Source: Mucilaginibacter flavus (GTDB taxonomy: Bacteria > Bacteroidota > Bacteroidia > Sphingobacteriales > Sphingobacteriaceae). Taken from it: DNA of 64,000 nucleotides. Shown piece after piece: positions 45,600 through 54,656 of this stretch. The stretch is taken from positions 233,820-297,819 of the forward strand of contig NZ_JAUFPS010000012.1 of NCBI RefSeq assembly GCF_030409315.1, written 5' to 3'. A program made the translations under genes and the position numbers. Below the pieces are notes generated by a model. That model was not told where the DNA came from. It worked only from the letters and a program-made list of their open reading frames with translations, and ran no database searches. Position 1 is the first letter of the stretch. Each line of letters opens with the position of its first letter.

Positions 45600-46285
45600 T
45601 GAAAGAAGAAGCCACACATACAAATACGTCATTGCGAGTTGTGAAATCCGGAGACTTTGAAAGTGGAAATGACAACATCAAAAAAAAGAAAAAAAGAAAA
45701 AAATATGGTCATGCTGAGTTTGTAAATCCAGGGACTCTGAAAGTGAAATGACAACATCAAAAAAATGGGGTCATGCTGAGTTGTAAAATCCGCGGACTCT
45801 GAAAGTGGATATGACAGCATCAAGAAAAAAAATGGGGTCATGCTGAGCCTGTCGAAGCACGCGGGCGAAGGCCTCTGCACGCTAGTCTTCGACAGGCTCA
45901 GACTGACAGCCCTCTTTACTTTTTACAAGTTGTCATGGGTAGCCTGTCGAAGCACGCGGGCGAAGGCCTCTGTGCGCGACCCTTCGACAGGCTCAGGGTG
46001 ACAGGCCGCCTTACTTTAAAACATAACTTGTCATTGCGAGTTGTAAAATCCGCGGACTCTGAAAGTGGATATGACAATCACTTTTAATCCTAACGTCATG
46101 CCGAACTTGTTTCGGCACCCCACTTGCTAAGTATACCGTCGCTTGTCCTGTGGGGTCCTGAAACAAGGATGACTTCCATTTTTATAACTTGTCATGGGTA
46201 GGTACGAAGCAATCCCCGACTATACAGAGCTGCTCTGCAGGTAGGAGATTGCCGTGCTACGCCAACAAAACAAGGTTTTATTTAA
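45600..46285. repeat. Composite island of gtcat-ctgag palindromic repeats
   Basis: At least seven modules start with GTCATTGCGAG or GTCATGCTGAG and end with a complement such as CTCAGGGTGACA. Two carry the arms AGCCTGTCGAAGCAC/CTTCGACAGGCT around GCGGGCGAAGGCCTC. Others repeat GGACTCTGAAAGTGG. The modules have diverged copy by copy, and there is no credible ORF. A single element of the same family lies at 3423-3522. Confidence 0.9.
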
Positions 46286-46289
46286 TCGG

Positions 46290-48302
46290 CTATTTACTCA
46301 ATAAATCCACAAACTTAACCTGCTCCGGAAACCAAAGCTGCATTTCGCCTTTGCCGCGGTTCGCCCAGGAGTAATATGGAATGGCCGTTAGCGTAGCATT
46401 GGTTGTGTTGATGTTTTGGCCGGCCTCGTCAACATTAACGCTTTTAACATCGCCTTTTAATACCATTACACCGTTAAGCAGGCTGGCATCATAGCTTGGG
46501 GTAAATACCACATCTTTAGGTACAATAAAGCTGCTCGGTTTACCGGTGTTGTCTTTCCACTCGGCGCAGTACATGATAGGGCCGCGTTGAATGGCTATTT
46601 TGCCATTGTCGTCAGCTAATTTTTCGTTGGCTACTACGCGTTGAACGTCCATAGGCAGGGTAAGTTCTACCTTATCATTCTTTTTCCATTTTTTGCTAAC
46701 CACGGCGTAACCACGTTCCATTTGATATGCAACTGCTTTGCCGTTCACTTTAATTTCTATTTTTTGTGCCGATGGTTTTTCATAGTTGTACAGATCAGAC
46801 GGAATGGCTTTATCCTGTGCCCAGCCCGGAATCCTGATCCTGAGGTTCATATCCATTGCCGAAGCCGGATCAACATTAAACACCAGGCCACCATCCCATG
46901 GGTAATTGTTTTGCTGGGTAATTTTCAGGGCTTTGTTCTCCACCTTTAAATTGGCCGAACCGCTGATAAATAAGTTCACATAAACATCTTTACCATTTTG
47001 GGCATACATATAACCAGGAATGGATGGGATTAACCGCGCGATATTGGTTGGGCAGCATGAGCAGGTGAACCATCCAGAGCGCTGGCGCTCAATATCGGGA
47101 TGTGTGAAGCTATCCTGAATTTGCATGGCATTAGTGTAAAAGAACGATTTACCATCGAGCCCTACGCCCGAAATAAGGCCGTTATATAAGGTTTTTTCAA
47201 GCACATCAATGTATTTGGCATCACCATGCAACAAAAACATCCTTTGATTCCAAAATACGTTGCCGATGGCCGCGCAGGTTTCGTTGTAAGCGGTGGTGTT
47301 GGGTAATTCGTAGTTGCCACCAAAGCGTTCGCCATCGCCGACCGCGCCAATGCTGCCCTGCACGTAGATTTTTTTGGTAACCATGTTGTCCCATATTTTA
47401 TCCACCGCGGCAATGTATTCTTTATCGCCGGTAAGTGCGGCAACATCTGTCATGCCCGAGTACAAGTACATCGCACGCACGGCATGACCTTCGGCTTCAT
47501 CCTGGTTGGTAACCGGGGTATTATCCTGCCAGTAAACGCCGTTTTCAAATGGATTTTTGCTTTTGGTGTTATACTCTTTATGGCCACGTGCATCTATGAA
47601 AAACTTAGCCAGGTCAAGATATTCTCTTTTGCCGCTGATGCGGTACAGGCGCACAAGTCCCATTTCCACAATCTCATGCCCGGGTGCAACCGTACGTTTA
47701 CCCGGACCGAACGTGCGTACCAGTAAATCGGCATTTTTAAGGGCGATGTTCAGGAAATTGCGTTTACCGGTAGCCATGAAATGCGCGGCGGCAGCTTCAT
47801 ACATGTGGCCGCAGTTATATAACTCATGACTCATGTTTTGCTCGTTAACCCAACGCTCGGCACCAGCCCAGGCCTGCGGATGGATGGGGTCGATAGTGCG
47901 GGCTGTATACAGGTAGCCATCCGGCTCCTGGGCTTTACCTACAATAGTGATCATCGAGTCGATATAATGATCCAACTGCGCATCGGGATGAACTGCCAAA
48001 GAGTAAGATGCGCCCTCGATAGTTTTATAGATATCGGTATCGTCAAACGGATAAGTAGTGCAAAACTTACCCGTGTGGGTAGCGGCCATCTGGAAGTTTT
48101 TTACCCTGCCCGTGCTTTCGCAACGTGCAAATGACGCGGGGATGGTAGCCGTACGGTTGGTTTCTATACGGCTTGTCCAAAAATGATCGGCAAGCTTTAC
48201 GCTGGTGAAAGGCACAGGCTGGATGGGATAATCCTGCGTTTTTTGAGCAAAAGCCGATAAACTGCAGCAAACAGCTGCCAATAAACAAATCTTTTTATAC
48301 AT
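46290..48302 (-). CDS. Secreted GH127 beta-L-arabinofuranosidase-like enzyme
   Basis: 670 residues with a signal peptide (1-20). The alpha-alpha barrel region has Glu341 and Cys343 in YNETCAAIGN, and Cys416-Cys417 in FTCSCCPTN. These match the zinc ligands and cysteine nucleophile known for GH127. A C-terminal beta-sandwich follows (KIEIKVNGKAVAY, AIQRGPIMYCAEW). GH127 enzymes release beta-L-arabinofuranose from plant extensin or arabinan side chains. The neighbouring GH27 and GH28 enzymes point to plant cell-wall breakdown. Confidence 0.9.
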   Translation of the reverse strand: MYKKICLLAAVCCSLSAFAQKTQDYPIQPVPFTSVKLADHFWTSRIETNRTATIPASFARCESTGRVKNFQMAATHTGKFCTTYPFDDTDIYKTIEGASYSLAVHPDAQLDHYIDSMITIVGKAQEPDGYLYTARTIDPIHPQAWAGAERWVNEQNMSHELYNCGHMYEAAAAHFMATGKRNFLNIALKNADLLVRTFGPGKRTVAPGHEIVEMGLVRLYRISGKREYLDLAKFFIDARGHKEYNTKSKNPFENGVYWQDNTPVTNQDEAEGHAVRAMYLYSGMTDVAALTGDKEYIAAVDKIWDNMVTKKIYVQGSIGAVGDGERFGGNYELPNTTAYNETCAAIGNVFWNQRMFLLHGDAKYIDVLEKTLYNGLISGVGLDGKSFFYTNAMQIQDSFTHPDIERQRSGWFTCSCCPTNIARLIPSIPGYMYAQNGKDVYVNLFISGSANLKVENKALKITQQNNYPWDGGLVFNVDPASAMDMNLRIRIPGWAQDKAIPSDLYNYEKPSAQKIEIKVNGKAVAYQMERGYAVVSKKWKKNDKVELTLPMDVQRVVANEKLADDNGKIAIQRGPIMYCAEWKDNTGKPSSFIVPKDVVFTPSYDASLLNGVMVLKGDVKSVNVDEAGQNINTTNATLTAIPYYSWANRGKGEMQLWFPEQVKFVDLLSK

Positions 48303-48454
48303 AATAGTTTACAATTGAAAAAAGCTGTGAACAGCTATGATATTTCAAATATAGCATTAATTGTATTTTAAACACTCATTATTTTATCTGGAGATAAGTG
48401 AATATTAGCGGGGTAGAATTTTTCAGAGATAAAATTAAAGATAGCCATAAAAAA

Positions 48455-48478
48455 AGCCCACTGATGTTTCAGCAGGCT
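48455..48478 (-). terminator. Terminator of the GH28 gene
   Basis: On the minus strand AGCCTGCTGA pairs with TCAGTGGGCT through two G-U pairs, followed by seven T residues, 28 bases after the GH28 stop codon. Confidence 0.75.
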
Positions 48479-48505
48479 CTTAAATCTGTCTTTTATACTA
48501 ATGGG

Positions 48506-50083
48506 TTATTTCAATTTAATATCGCTAACGCCCTCTGTTTTCAATCCTTCTTTATTATCCAACACCACACCGTCACCTTTACTTAAAAATATCCGCGACG
48601 CGTTTTTATTTGCCGGGGCGGCACCACCGCTAAAACCATTAATTTGTAATCCTTTAAAGTTATTAACCTCAATGCCATTGGTAAAATAGGGTTGATTGAT
48701 GGTATCGTCCCATTTTAGTTTAAAGCTACTGAACGTTAGGCCATTCACGTAATGAGCCAACAAACCGGGAATATCGCTTGCAAAAAGCTGGTCTTTCTCG
48801 TAAAGCGCACCGCGCAGGTCGATATTGCCGCCGGCTATATCATTTAGTTTGCTGTTCATCAACTCAAAGGATACATTGTTAAAACGCACGTCCTGTATTA
48901 CGCTTTCGTCGCTGCCGTAAATGATCATGCCGTTTTCGCCTTTGCAGGTAATATTGTTAAAGCTTACGTTTTTGATAATGCCCAGCTTTACATTTTCTTT
49001 ACCCCGCACGGCCGAAATATGGATCGGTTCGCCATTGCCCCACCAATCGCCGGTGCGCAGGTGGGTTTCTATATTCATATCACTAAAAGAAATATTTTCT
49101 AATGAACCTTCATCACGCAAAAAGATACCTATGCCACGGGTTGAATTGGTGATGTTAACATGGCTCACCTGTATATTGCGTACCGTATTTTGATCAAGAA
49201 AACCTATCCGGATACCGCTGGATGCCGATTGCAAATTACAGTTACTTACAATAATATTGTCTGACGCGTGCCGTAAGCCACTAAAGCCGCCCATCTCAAA
49301 ATGATGATCAAAGCCTGTAATAGCTATCGCGTCATCTCCTGTGCGGATATCGCAATTGGCTATCACCACGTTGCTGCAACTATTTACATCAATACCATCG
49401 GCATTAGGCACCAGGATACCGCTCCACAGGCGAATACCGTTTACATTCACCATGTCGCAATCAACAAAGTGCAAAGTCCAGAAAAACGAGTTAAGCAGCG
49501 AAATATCCCGCATCTGTACATTTTTACACCGGGCAAAAATTACCATTTGCCGGGGTCTGTCCAGCGGCACTACGGGGCCATCCCCTATCCCACTGGTTAC
49601 ACGCCTGAAGTTGTCTTTTTGCCGGGTAAGTTTGGTGCTGTTGGCATCCATGGTTTTGGCATGGTTAAAATCATAAAACAGTTTGTTGTTGCCGTCAATG
49701 GTGCCCTGCCCTGTAACAGATACATTTTCGGCATCGGCAGTGTATAAAATACCGTAATGGTTTACACCATATTCGGGCACAGTGTAAGTTTGATAGTCTT
49801 TAAGATTGGTGCTGGCAGATAATACCGCTCCGTTCTCCAGGTACAGGTTAATATTACTTTTCAGGTTTACGGTACCGGTAACAAAGATACCCGCCGGTAT
49901 ATAAACCCTGCCTCCACCATTGCTAAAACAGGCGTTTATAGCCTTTTGAATAGCTGCCGTATTGTTGGTTTTACCATCGCTTACAGCGCCGTAATCTTTA
50001 ATGTTATATACCTGGGCGTGCACTGTATTAAGCAGTATTACCATAAAAACCGCCAAAATATAGCGTGAGTGTAAAAAATTCAT
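48506..50083 (-). CDS. Secreted GH28-family polygalacturonase-like enzyme
   Basis: 525 residues from MNFLHSRYIL, which gives a signal peptide ending VHAQ; a 10-codon upstream extension is unlikely. The right-handed beta-helix begins with the YNIKDYGAVSDGKTNNTAAIQKAI signature. Catalytic aspartates appear as NADGID (Asp229) and TGDDAIAI (Asp250, Asp251). The usual GHG motif is not seen, and the RIK site reads IRIG, so specificity may differ from endo-polygalacturonases, for example an exo-acting or rhamnogalacturonan-type enzyme. It ends with its own terminator and belongs with the GH127/GH27 neighbours by function. Confidence 0.85.
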   Translation of the reverse strand: MNFLHSRYILAVFMVILLNTVHAQVYNIKDYGAVSDGKTNNTAAIQKAINACFSNGGGRVYIPAGIFVTGTVNLKSNINLYLENGAVLSASTNLKDYQTYTVPEYGVNHYGILYTADAENVSVTGQGTIDGNNKLFYDFNHAKTMDANSTKLTRQKDNFRRVTSGIGDGPVVPLDRPRQMVIFARCKNVQMRDISLLNSFFWTLHFVDCDMVNVNGIRLWSGILVPNADGIDVNSCSNVVIANCDIRTGDDAIAITGFDHHFEMGGFSGLRHASDNIIVSNCNLQSASSGIRIGFLDQNTVRNIQVSHVNITNSTRGIGIFLRDEGSLENISFSDMNIETHLRTGDWWGNGEPIHISAVRGKENVKLGIIKNVSFNNITCKGENGMIIYGSDESVIQDVRFNNVSFELMNSKLNDIAGGNIDLRGALYEKDQLFASDIPGLLAHYVNGLTFSSFKLKWDDTINQPYFTNGIEVNNFKGLQINGFSGGAAPANKNASRIFLSKGDGVVLDNKEGLKTEGVSDIKLK

Positions 50084-50207
50084 ATCATTTAGTTTAATGG
50101 CTGTACCGGGCATAGTTTATGCCATGGCATCATAGGGTAAACTTAACTTATTGTTGATATTAAATTTTAATAGGGAATTTACCTTTAATGGTATAAAAAC
50201 AACACTC

Positions 50208-50561
50208 ATGAAAACAAAGATTTTAGCAACAACCGTGTTAACCTGCTGCTTTTTAGCTTGTTTTGCTGCCATTGCCGATTTTAGCGGCAAGTGGATCGGA
50301 GTACTTACCATGGAAAATGGCGATCAATATCCTTTAACCTACAACTTTAAAATTACCGGCGACGCGCTAACTGGCACGGTACTTACCCCAAAAGGCGAGC
50401 TGCCTGTTGACAATGGCAAAATAAACGGCGATAAGTTCACCTTCAGCGTTACTTTAGGCGATATTGAAATTCCACACAGCGGCAAATTTTACGGAGACTC
50501 GATAGCTGTTGATATTGAAGCTAACGGAGCCAAGGCCCATACAAAGCTGCTTAGGAAATAA
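50208..50561 (+). CDS. Small secreted beta-rich protein of unknown function
   Basis: 117 residues from MKTKILATTVL, giving a signal peptide ending AAIA. The mature part (DFSGKWIGVLTMENGDQYPLTYNFKI, LTGTVLTPKGELPVDNGKINGDKFTFSVTL) is a small lipocalin-like or calycin-like barrel of about 95 residues, similar to domains that often precede or follow secreted hydrolases. No catalytic motif is visible. It is transcribed divergently from the GH28 gene. Confidence 0.72.
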   Translation: MKTKILATTVLTCCFLACFAAIADFSGKWIGVLTMENGDQYPLTYNFKITGDALTGTVLTPKGELPVDNGKINGDKFTFSVTLGDIEIPHSGKFYGDSIAVDIEANGAKAHTKLLRK

Positions 50562-50635
50562 AAACATTTGAAGTTACCAGCGGAACAATAAACGAAGCAG
50601 GCGTCATTTACTAAATTTAATGTTTATTTTTGTTT

Positions 50636-50863
50636 ATGACCACATTAACGTTGCAAATACCGGATAGTCTTGGCGAGTATAAACACGATACCATTAGGTT
50701 TATAGCAGCTAAGCTTTATGAATCTGGCAAACTTTCATTGGGACAGGCCGCCGAAATGGCGAACCTATCAAAACGTACTTTTGCTGATTTGTTGAGCGAC
50801 TATAATGTTTCGCTTTTAAATTACCCTGTTTCTGAAATATCGCGTGATGCAGGCAGAATATGA
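50636..50863 (+). CDS. UPF0175-family antitoxin
   Basis: 75 residues from the ATG (a TTG start two codons upstream exists). ALYESGKLSLGQAAEMANLSKRTFADLL-like sequence near 30-55 is the DNA-binding helix set of UPF0175 proteins; the C-terminus is the flexible toxin-binding part. Such proteins repress their own operon and neutralise a PIN-domain toxin. The stop codon overlaps the toxin start region by 17 bases, as is usual in toxin-antitoxin pairs. Confidence 0.8.
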   Translation: MTTLTLQIPDSLGEYKHDTIRFIAAKLYESGKLSLGQAAEMANLSKRTFADLLSDYNVSLLNYPVSEISRDAGRI

Positions 50864-51308
50864 AATTGTTATTGCCGATACTACCTGTTTTATTTTATTG
50901 GATAAAATTGGTGAATTGAATCTTTTAAAATCCCTTTTCGGCCAGGTTACCACAACTACAACTATAGCCCAGGAATTTGGCTCTCCACTACCCGAGTGGG
51001 TAATTGTAAAACCCACAAGTTATCTTGATGTCCAATCCATGCTTGATATAGACGCGGGGGAAGCCAGTGCAATTTCACTTGCAATGGAATCTAAGCCATC
51101 GTTGTTAATTTTAGATGACCAGAAAGCAAGGATTGCCGCCGAAAGGATGAATTTAAATTACACCGGAACTTTTGGTTTAATTCTGCGGGCAAAGCAAAAC
51201 GGACTTATTCCATCTGTACTTTCAATTATAGAAAAAGTTCAAAAAACAAATTTCCATTATTCTTCATTTGTTATCAAAGAGATTCTTCGTTTAGCTGGTG
51301 AAGATTAG
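50847..51308 (+). CDS. DUF3368 PIN-like toxin
   Basis: 153 residues from ATG. VIADTTCFILLDKIGELNLL holds the first acidic residue of the PIN-type site. The sequence continues with TTTTIAQEFGSPLPEWV, DAGEASAISLAMES and LLILDDQKARIAAE, which add the further acidic residues, and TGTFGLILRAKQNG, as in DUF3368 proteins. It is probably a ribonuclease toxin cleaving specific RNAs, held in check by the antitoxin encoded upstream. The active-site residues look complete. Confidence 0.82.
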   Translation: MQAEYEIVIADTTCFILLDKIGELNLLKSLFGQVTTTTTIAQEFGSPLPEWVIVKPTSYLDVQSMLDIDAGEASAISLAMESKPSLLILDDQKARIAAERMNLNYTGTFGLILRAKQNGLIPSVLSIIEKVQKTNFHYSSFVIKEILRLAGED

Positions 51309-51330
51309 TATCCTACCTGCTTCCGCTACC

Positions 51331-52797
51331 CTACCCGTCCCCGCTCAACTCCTGCTCTACACTTTTAAGTGATTCATCCATTTGGCGGGCCGATTCGAGC
51401 ATGTATTTATTGAAGGTGGCAAGCTCTTCCTGGTCTAAGTTTTCTTCTTCAAGCAAGGCGCAAAGGCCAAGAATGTTTGAAAGGTGCCTGCGCACTTCGT
51501 GTGAATTCATGTAGGCAAGCGTTTTCTTCTTGGAGGCGTACAACAATTGTTCGTAATGCCTTTTTTGTTTGGTATTATAGTAAAACATGCCAATGATTAC
51601 TACTACGAGCACCGACAACGCGATAGCCATCATCAGCAATATCCTTTCTCTTTTATAAGCCAGTTTATCGGCCTGGTAAGATGATTCTATCTGATCAAGC
51701 CTGATTTGTGACGATAGATCGCCAAGCTGTACCAGGTTATGGGCAAACTTTTCGGCCTGTTTTAAAGCCAGGCGCGAATTAAGAGAAGCCTCATGATAAT
51801 CGTTGGCCTGCTCGGCTATGGTAGCCAATAATTGGTAATATTTATATTGTAACTCAGGCGCTTCATTCTGCCTGTTACCTGCAAGCAAACTTTGAAGTAT
51901 CAGTTTTGCCGAATCGGGTTGGTGATTATTAAAATAAGTTTCGGCCAGGTTCCAGCAATCCGCGTCATAGGCATATGCCAAAGTATCTTTTACCAGTTTT
52001 TTTATCAGCGTAATAGCAGCCGGATAATTTCGTTTTAACAACAATTGATAAGCCGCGAAACGCGTACGGCTACGACCTATATCTACAATCCAATCGCTCT
52101 CGTTATTAATCTTATCCGTATAAAAATCAAGCGAATCCGCTCGTTTCTGCTTGAAAAACACTTCGCCTTTATTTAAATAGATGTTATGAATAAGCGAAAG
52201 ATCCCTATCGGGATGTTTGGAGCAATAAGCCTGTGCTTCGTTGAGGTATACCAGGGCTTGCGCATAAAATTGCACATTGGTGTAAACATCTGAAATATTA
52301 AGGCTTACAACGGCCTGGTAATATTCATTATTTAAAATACCCGCTTGTCTTTTTGCCTGCCTGTAGCTAAACAGCGCTGCAATCGCGTCGCCCATATCTG
52401 TTTGCGCATACGCCAACTGGTTGTAAAGCACGTACAGGTAATAGGTTTGTTTATTTTTTTCGGCAATGTAAATAGCTTTTAACAACAGGTCATGCGCCTC
52501 TTTAAACCTTTGCTGACGTCGTTTTATCAAAGCGCTTATAAAAGTATTTAAGGTTGTGGAATTTACCTTATCATACTTATTTAAAGTATCTGCAAGTTGG
52601 TTTTGATATTTATCGTTAACAGATGAGGCAAAGAAAGCTCTTTTCAACAGGGTTACCACATCTTCCTTTTGCAGGGAATTGTTTTTTTGAACCAGGATTG
52701 ATTTTAAACTATCGGCAGAGTTCATTGTGTTAGCTGCCAACGCTTTATTACCTAAAAGGCATAAAACAAAAAGCGTTAACATCCAAAACTTTGGCAT
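51331..52797 (-). CDS. TPR sensor protein with membrane helix and HisKA-like segment, no ATPase domain
   Basis: 488 residues with a signal peptide (1-21) and roughly seven tetratricopeptide-like helical pairs (about 60-370), a predicted coiled region, one transmembrane helix near 386-405 and a cytoplasmic tail. In the tail, LAYMNSHEVRRHLSNILGL closely resembles the H-box of histidine kinases, followed by one helix (LDQEELATFNKYMLESARQMDESL). The protein ends there without an ATP-binding domain. It may act as a dimerising phosphotransfer or signalling partner instead of an autokinase. It is convergent with the toxin gene. Confidence 0.75.
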   Translation of the reverse strand: MPKFWMLTLFVLCLLGNKALAANTMNSADSLKSILVQKNNSLQKEDVVTLLKRAFFASSVNDKYQNQLADTLNKYDKVNSTTLNTFISALIKRRQQRFKEAHDLLLKAIYIAEKNKQTYYLYVLYNQLAYAQTDMGDAIAALFSYRQAKRQAGILNNEYYQAVVSLNISDVYTNVQFYAQALVYLNEAQAYCSKHPDRDLSLIHNIYLNKGEVFFKQKRADSLDFYTDKINNESDWIVDIGRSRTRFAAYQLLLKRNYPAAITLIKKLVKDTLAYAYDADCWNLAETYFNNHQPDSAKLILQSLLAGNRQNEAPELQYKYYQLLATIAEQANDYHEASLNSRLALKQAEKFAHNLVQLGDLSSQIRLDQIESSYQADKLAYKRERILLMMAIALSVLVVVIIGMFYYNTKQKRHYEQLLYASKKKTLAYMNSHEVRRHLSNILGLCALLEEENLDQEELATFNKYMLESARQMDESLKSVEQELSGDG

Positions 52798-53001
52798 CGA
52801 TCTTAATATATTTAAATCCGCTTCAAATTACGTATTAATATGATATTCCTTCAAAGTAAATTACGGTAATTAATATCGATTTAGCACAACGTAAGGTTTT
52901 ATTAAGGATTTCCATGTAAAACGAATGCGATCTTGCCTCACTATTTTAATACCTGCCATACAATATTTTAAACTAACTAAGGGTATATTTGTCTATCTAT
53001 T

Positions 53002-53622
53002 ATGCTCATCAAAATATATCCCGAAAATCCGAATCCCAAGGCTATTGAACAGGTTGTTGAAGTGTTACGCAAAGGTGGCCTCATCATTTACCCAACCGAT
53101 ACCATTTATGGCTTGGGCTGCGACATTACCAACCATAAAGCCATTGAAGCTATCTGCAAAATAAGGAACATTAAACCCGAGAAGGCTAATTTCTCTTTCA
53201 TTTGCTATGATCTGAGCCATATATCGGATTATATTAAGCCTATTGATAATACTACCTTCAGGGTATTAAAAAAGGCCTTGCCGGGGCCGTTTACATTTAT
53301 ATTTAATGCCAGCCACAAGGTACCCAAGCTATTGAGTTCAAACAAAAAAACGGTTGGTATTAGGGTACCCGATAACGATATTGCCAGGGAGATAGTGAGG
53401 GTTTTAGGCAACCCCATCCTATCTACCTCCATCCGCGATGACGACGATATCATTGAATACTCTACCGACCCTGAACTGATTTACGAAAAGTACGAAGACC
53501 AGGTAGACATAGTGATAGATGGCGGCTACGGTGATAATGTGGCATCAACGGTGGTTGATTGTACCAATGGAGATTTTGAGGTTATTCGTGAAGGTAAAGG
53601 GGATTTGGAATTGTATTTGTAA
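53002..53622 (+). CDS. Sua5/YciO/YrdC family L-threonylcarbamoyladenylate synthase
   Basis: 206 residues with the YrdC signatures KGGLIIYPTDTIYGLGCDI, KIRNIKPEKANFSFICYDLSHIS, LPGPFTFIFNAS, TVGIRVPDN and GNPILSTSI, ending in STVVDCTN. The enzyme joins threonine, bicarbonate and ATP into threonylcarbamoyl-AMP for the t6A37 modification of ANN-decoding tRNAs. It is monocistronic, and a dispersed hairpin follows. The short single-domain length is closer to YciO/TsaC than to full Sua5. Confidence 0.88.
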   Translation: MLIKIYPENPNPKAIEQVVEVLRKGGLIIYPTDTIYGLGCDITNHKAIEAICKIRNIKPEKANFSFICYDLSHISDYIKPIDNTTFRVLKKALPGPFTFIFNASHKVPKLLSSNKKTVGIRVPDNDIAREIVRVLGNPILSTSIRDDDDIIEYSTDPELIYEKYEDQVDIVIDGGYGDNVASTVVDCTNGDFEVIREGKGDLELYL

Positions 53623-53670
53623 AAGCGTTGCTTATATACAAGTATTTGCTTCGTGATCTGGTTGCAGAAC

Positions 53671-53705
53671 CCAGACTTACGAAGTTTTTAAAACTTCGTA
53701 AATCT
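53671..53705. repeat. Dispersed hairpin (cttacgaagttt), copy 2
   Basis: AGACTTACGAAGTTTTTAAA continues to ACTTCGTAAATCT; 1-2 differences from the copy at 43195-43227. It lies between convergent genes. Confidence 0.8.
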
Positions 53706-53765
53706 TTCGTCGCTTGGTTTCTCCGCTAAATCTGTCAACCTTACAACTAACAAAAGGACGGATAA

Positions 53766-54545
53766 TTATCCCTTTATCCCTTTTATAAACCCGGGGATTT
53801 TTTCCATATATCCATCTTCCGCCAATAGCTTCACAAACTTACTACCTACAATAGCGCCATTGGCATAACTGCAGGCCTGTTCAAAAGTTTTATGATCTGA
53901 AATACCAAAGCCGATGATTGTTGGATTGCTGAGTTCCATAGCTTTAATGCGCTTATAGTAATCCTCAATGCTGTTTGTAAGCTGCAAACTGCCGCCAGTG
54001 ATAGACGACGACGATAGCAGGTAGATGAAACTATTGCTCAGCTCATCTATCTTGCGGATGCGATCTTCTGAAGTTTGCGGTGTAACCAGGAATATGTTAC
54101 TCAGGTTATTATCGATAAAATAGTTGGCATACATGGCTTCATACTCATACATGGGCAAATCCGGAACGATAACACCATCTACACCTAATTCGGCTGCCTT
54201 TTTGCAAAAGCGCTCTACGCCGTATTGTACTATGGGGTTAAAATAACCCATCAGCAATATCGGAATGGTTACACGTTTACGTAGCTCTGTTAATTCCTCA
54301 AATAACTGGTTAAGCGTCATACCGTTTTCAAGCGCTTGTTCTGAACTGTGCTGAATGGTTGGACCATCTGCCACAGGATCTGAATACGGAAAGCCTACTT
54401 CCAGGAAATCGGCCCCGGCTTTTTCCAATGCCTCGGCAATATCAACCGTAGTATTCAAAGCGGGATAACCGGCTGTATAATATATAGATAACAGGTTATC
54501 TTTTTTTGTAGCGAAGAGTTTATTTAAACGGTTTGAACTGTTCAT
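53766..54545 (-). CDS. trpA: Tryptophan synthase alpha subunit
   Basis: 259 residues from MNSSNRLNKLF; the 16 codons before it lie inside the spacer repeat and give no family-like sequence. It is a TIM barrel with the catalytic glutamate in DFLEVGFPYSDPVADGPTIQ, the aspartate in GVDGVIVPDLP, plus LLSSSSITG and GFGISDH. It splits indole-3-glycerol phosphate and passes indole to the beta subunit encoded just upstream. It is the last gene of the trpDFBA operon. About 105 bases of repeat separate it from trpB. Confidence 0.95.
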   Translation of the reverse strand: MNSSNRLNKLFATKKDNLLSIYYTAGYPALNTTVDIAEALEKAGADFLEVGFPYSDPVADGPTIQHSSEQALENGMTLNQLFEELTELRKRVTIPILLMGYFNPIVQYGVERFCKKAAELGVDGVIVPDLPMYEYEAMYANYFIDNNLSNIFLVTPQTSEDRIRKIDELSNSFIYLLSSSSITGGSLQLTNSIEDYYKRIKAMELSNPTIIGFGISDHKTFEQACSYANGAIVGSKFVKLLAEDGYMEKIPGFIKGIKG

Positions 54546-54656
54546 GGTTAATGGTTCATTGTTCATAGCAAAAATTTTATCTGATAATTTCATCGATCAT
54601 CTCACAGTTTTAAACAAACCATGAACTATGATCCATAAACCATCAACTAATTAGTA
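54541..54656. repeat. Intra-operon inverted repeat between trpB and trpA
   Basis: The left arm CATGGTTAATGGTTCATTG and the right arm AACCATGAACTATGATCC plus AACCATCAACTAATTAG belong to the family also found at 5229-5335. The right end touches the trpB stop codon, and the left end reaches the trpA start. Confidence 0.75.

Noticed and set aside
45629..45880. Possible small minus-strand gene
   Set aside because: It is made wholly of translated repeat modules (phrases such as FFLMLSYPLSES repeat), and no start context or conservation is expected.
53766..54593. Longer TrpA of 275 residues
   Set aside because: The extra 16 residues are encoded by the spacer repeat; TrpA is normally about 260 residues.
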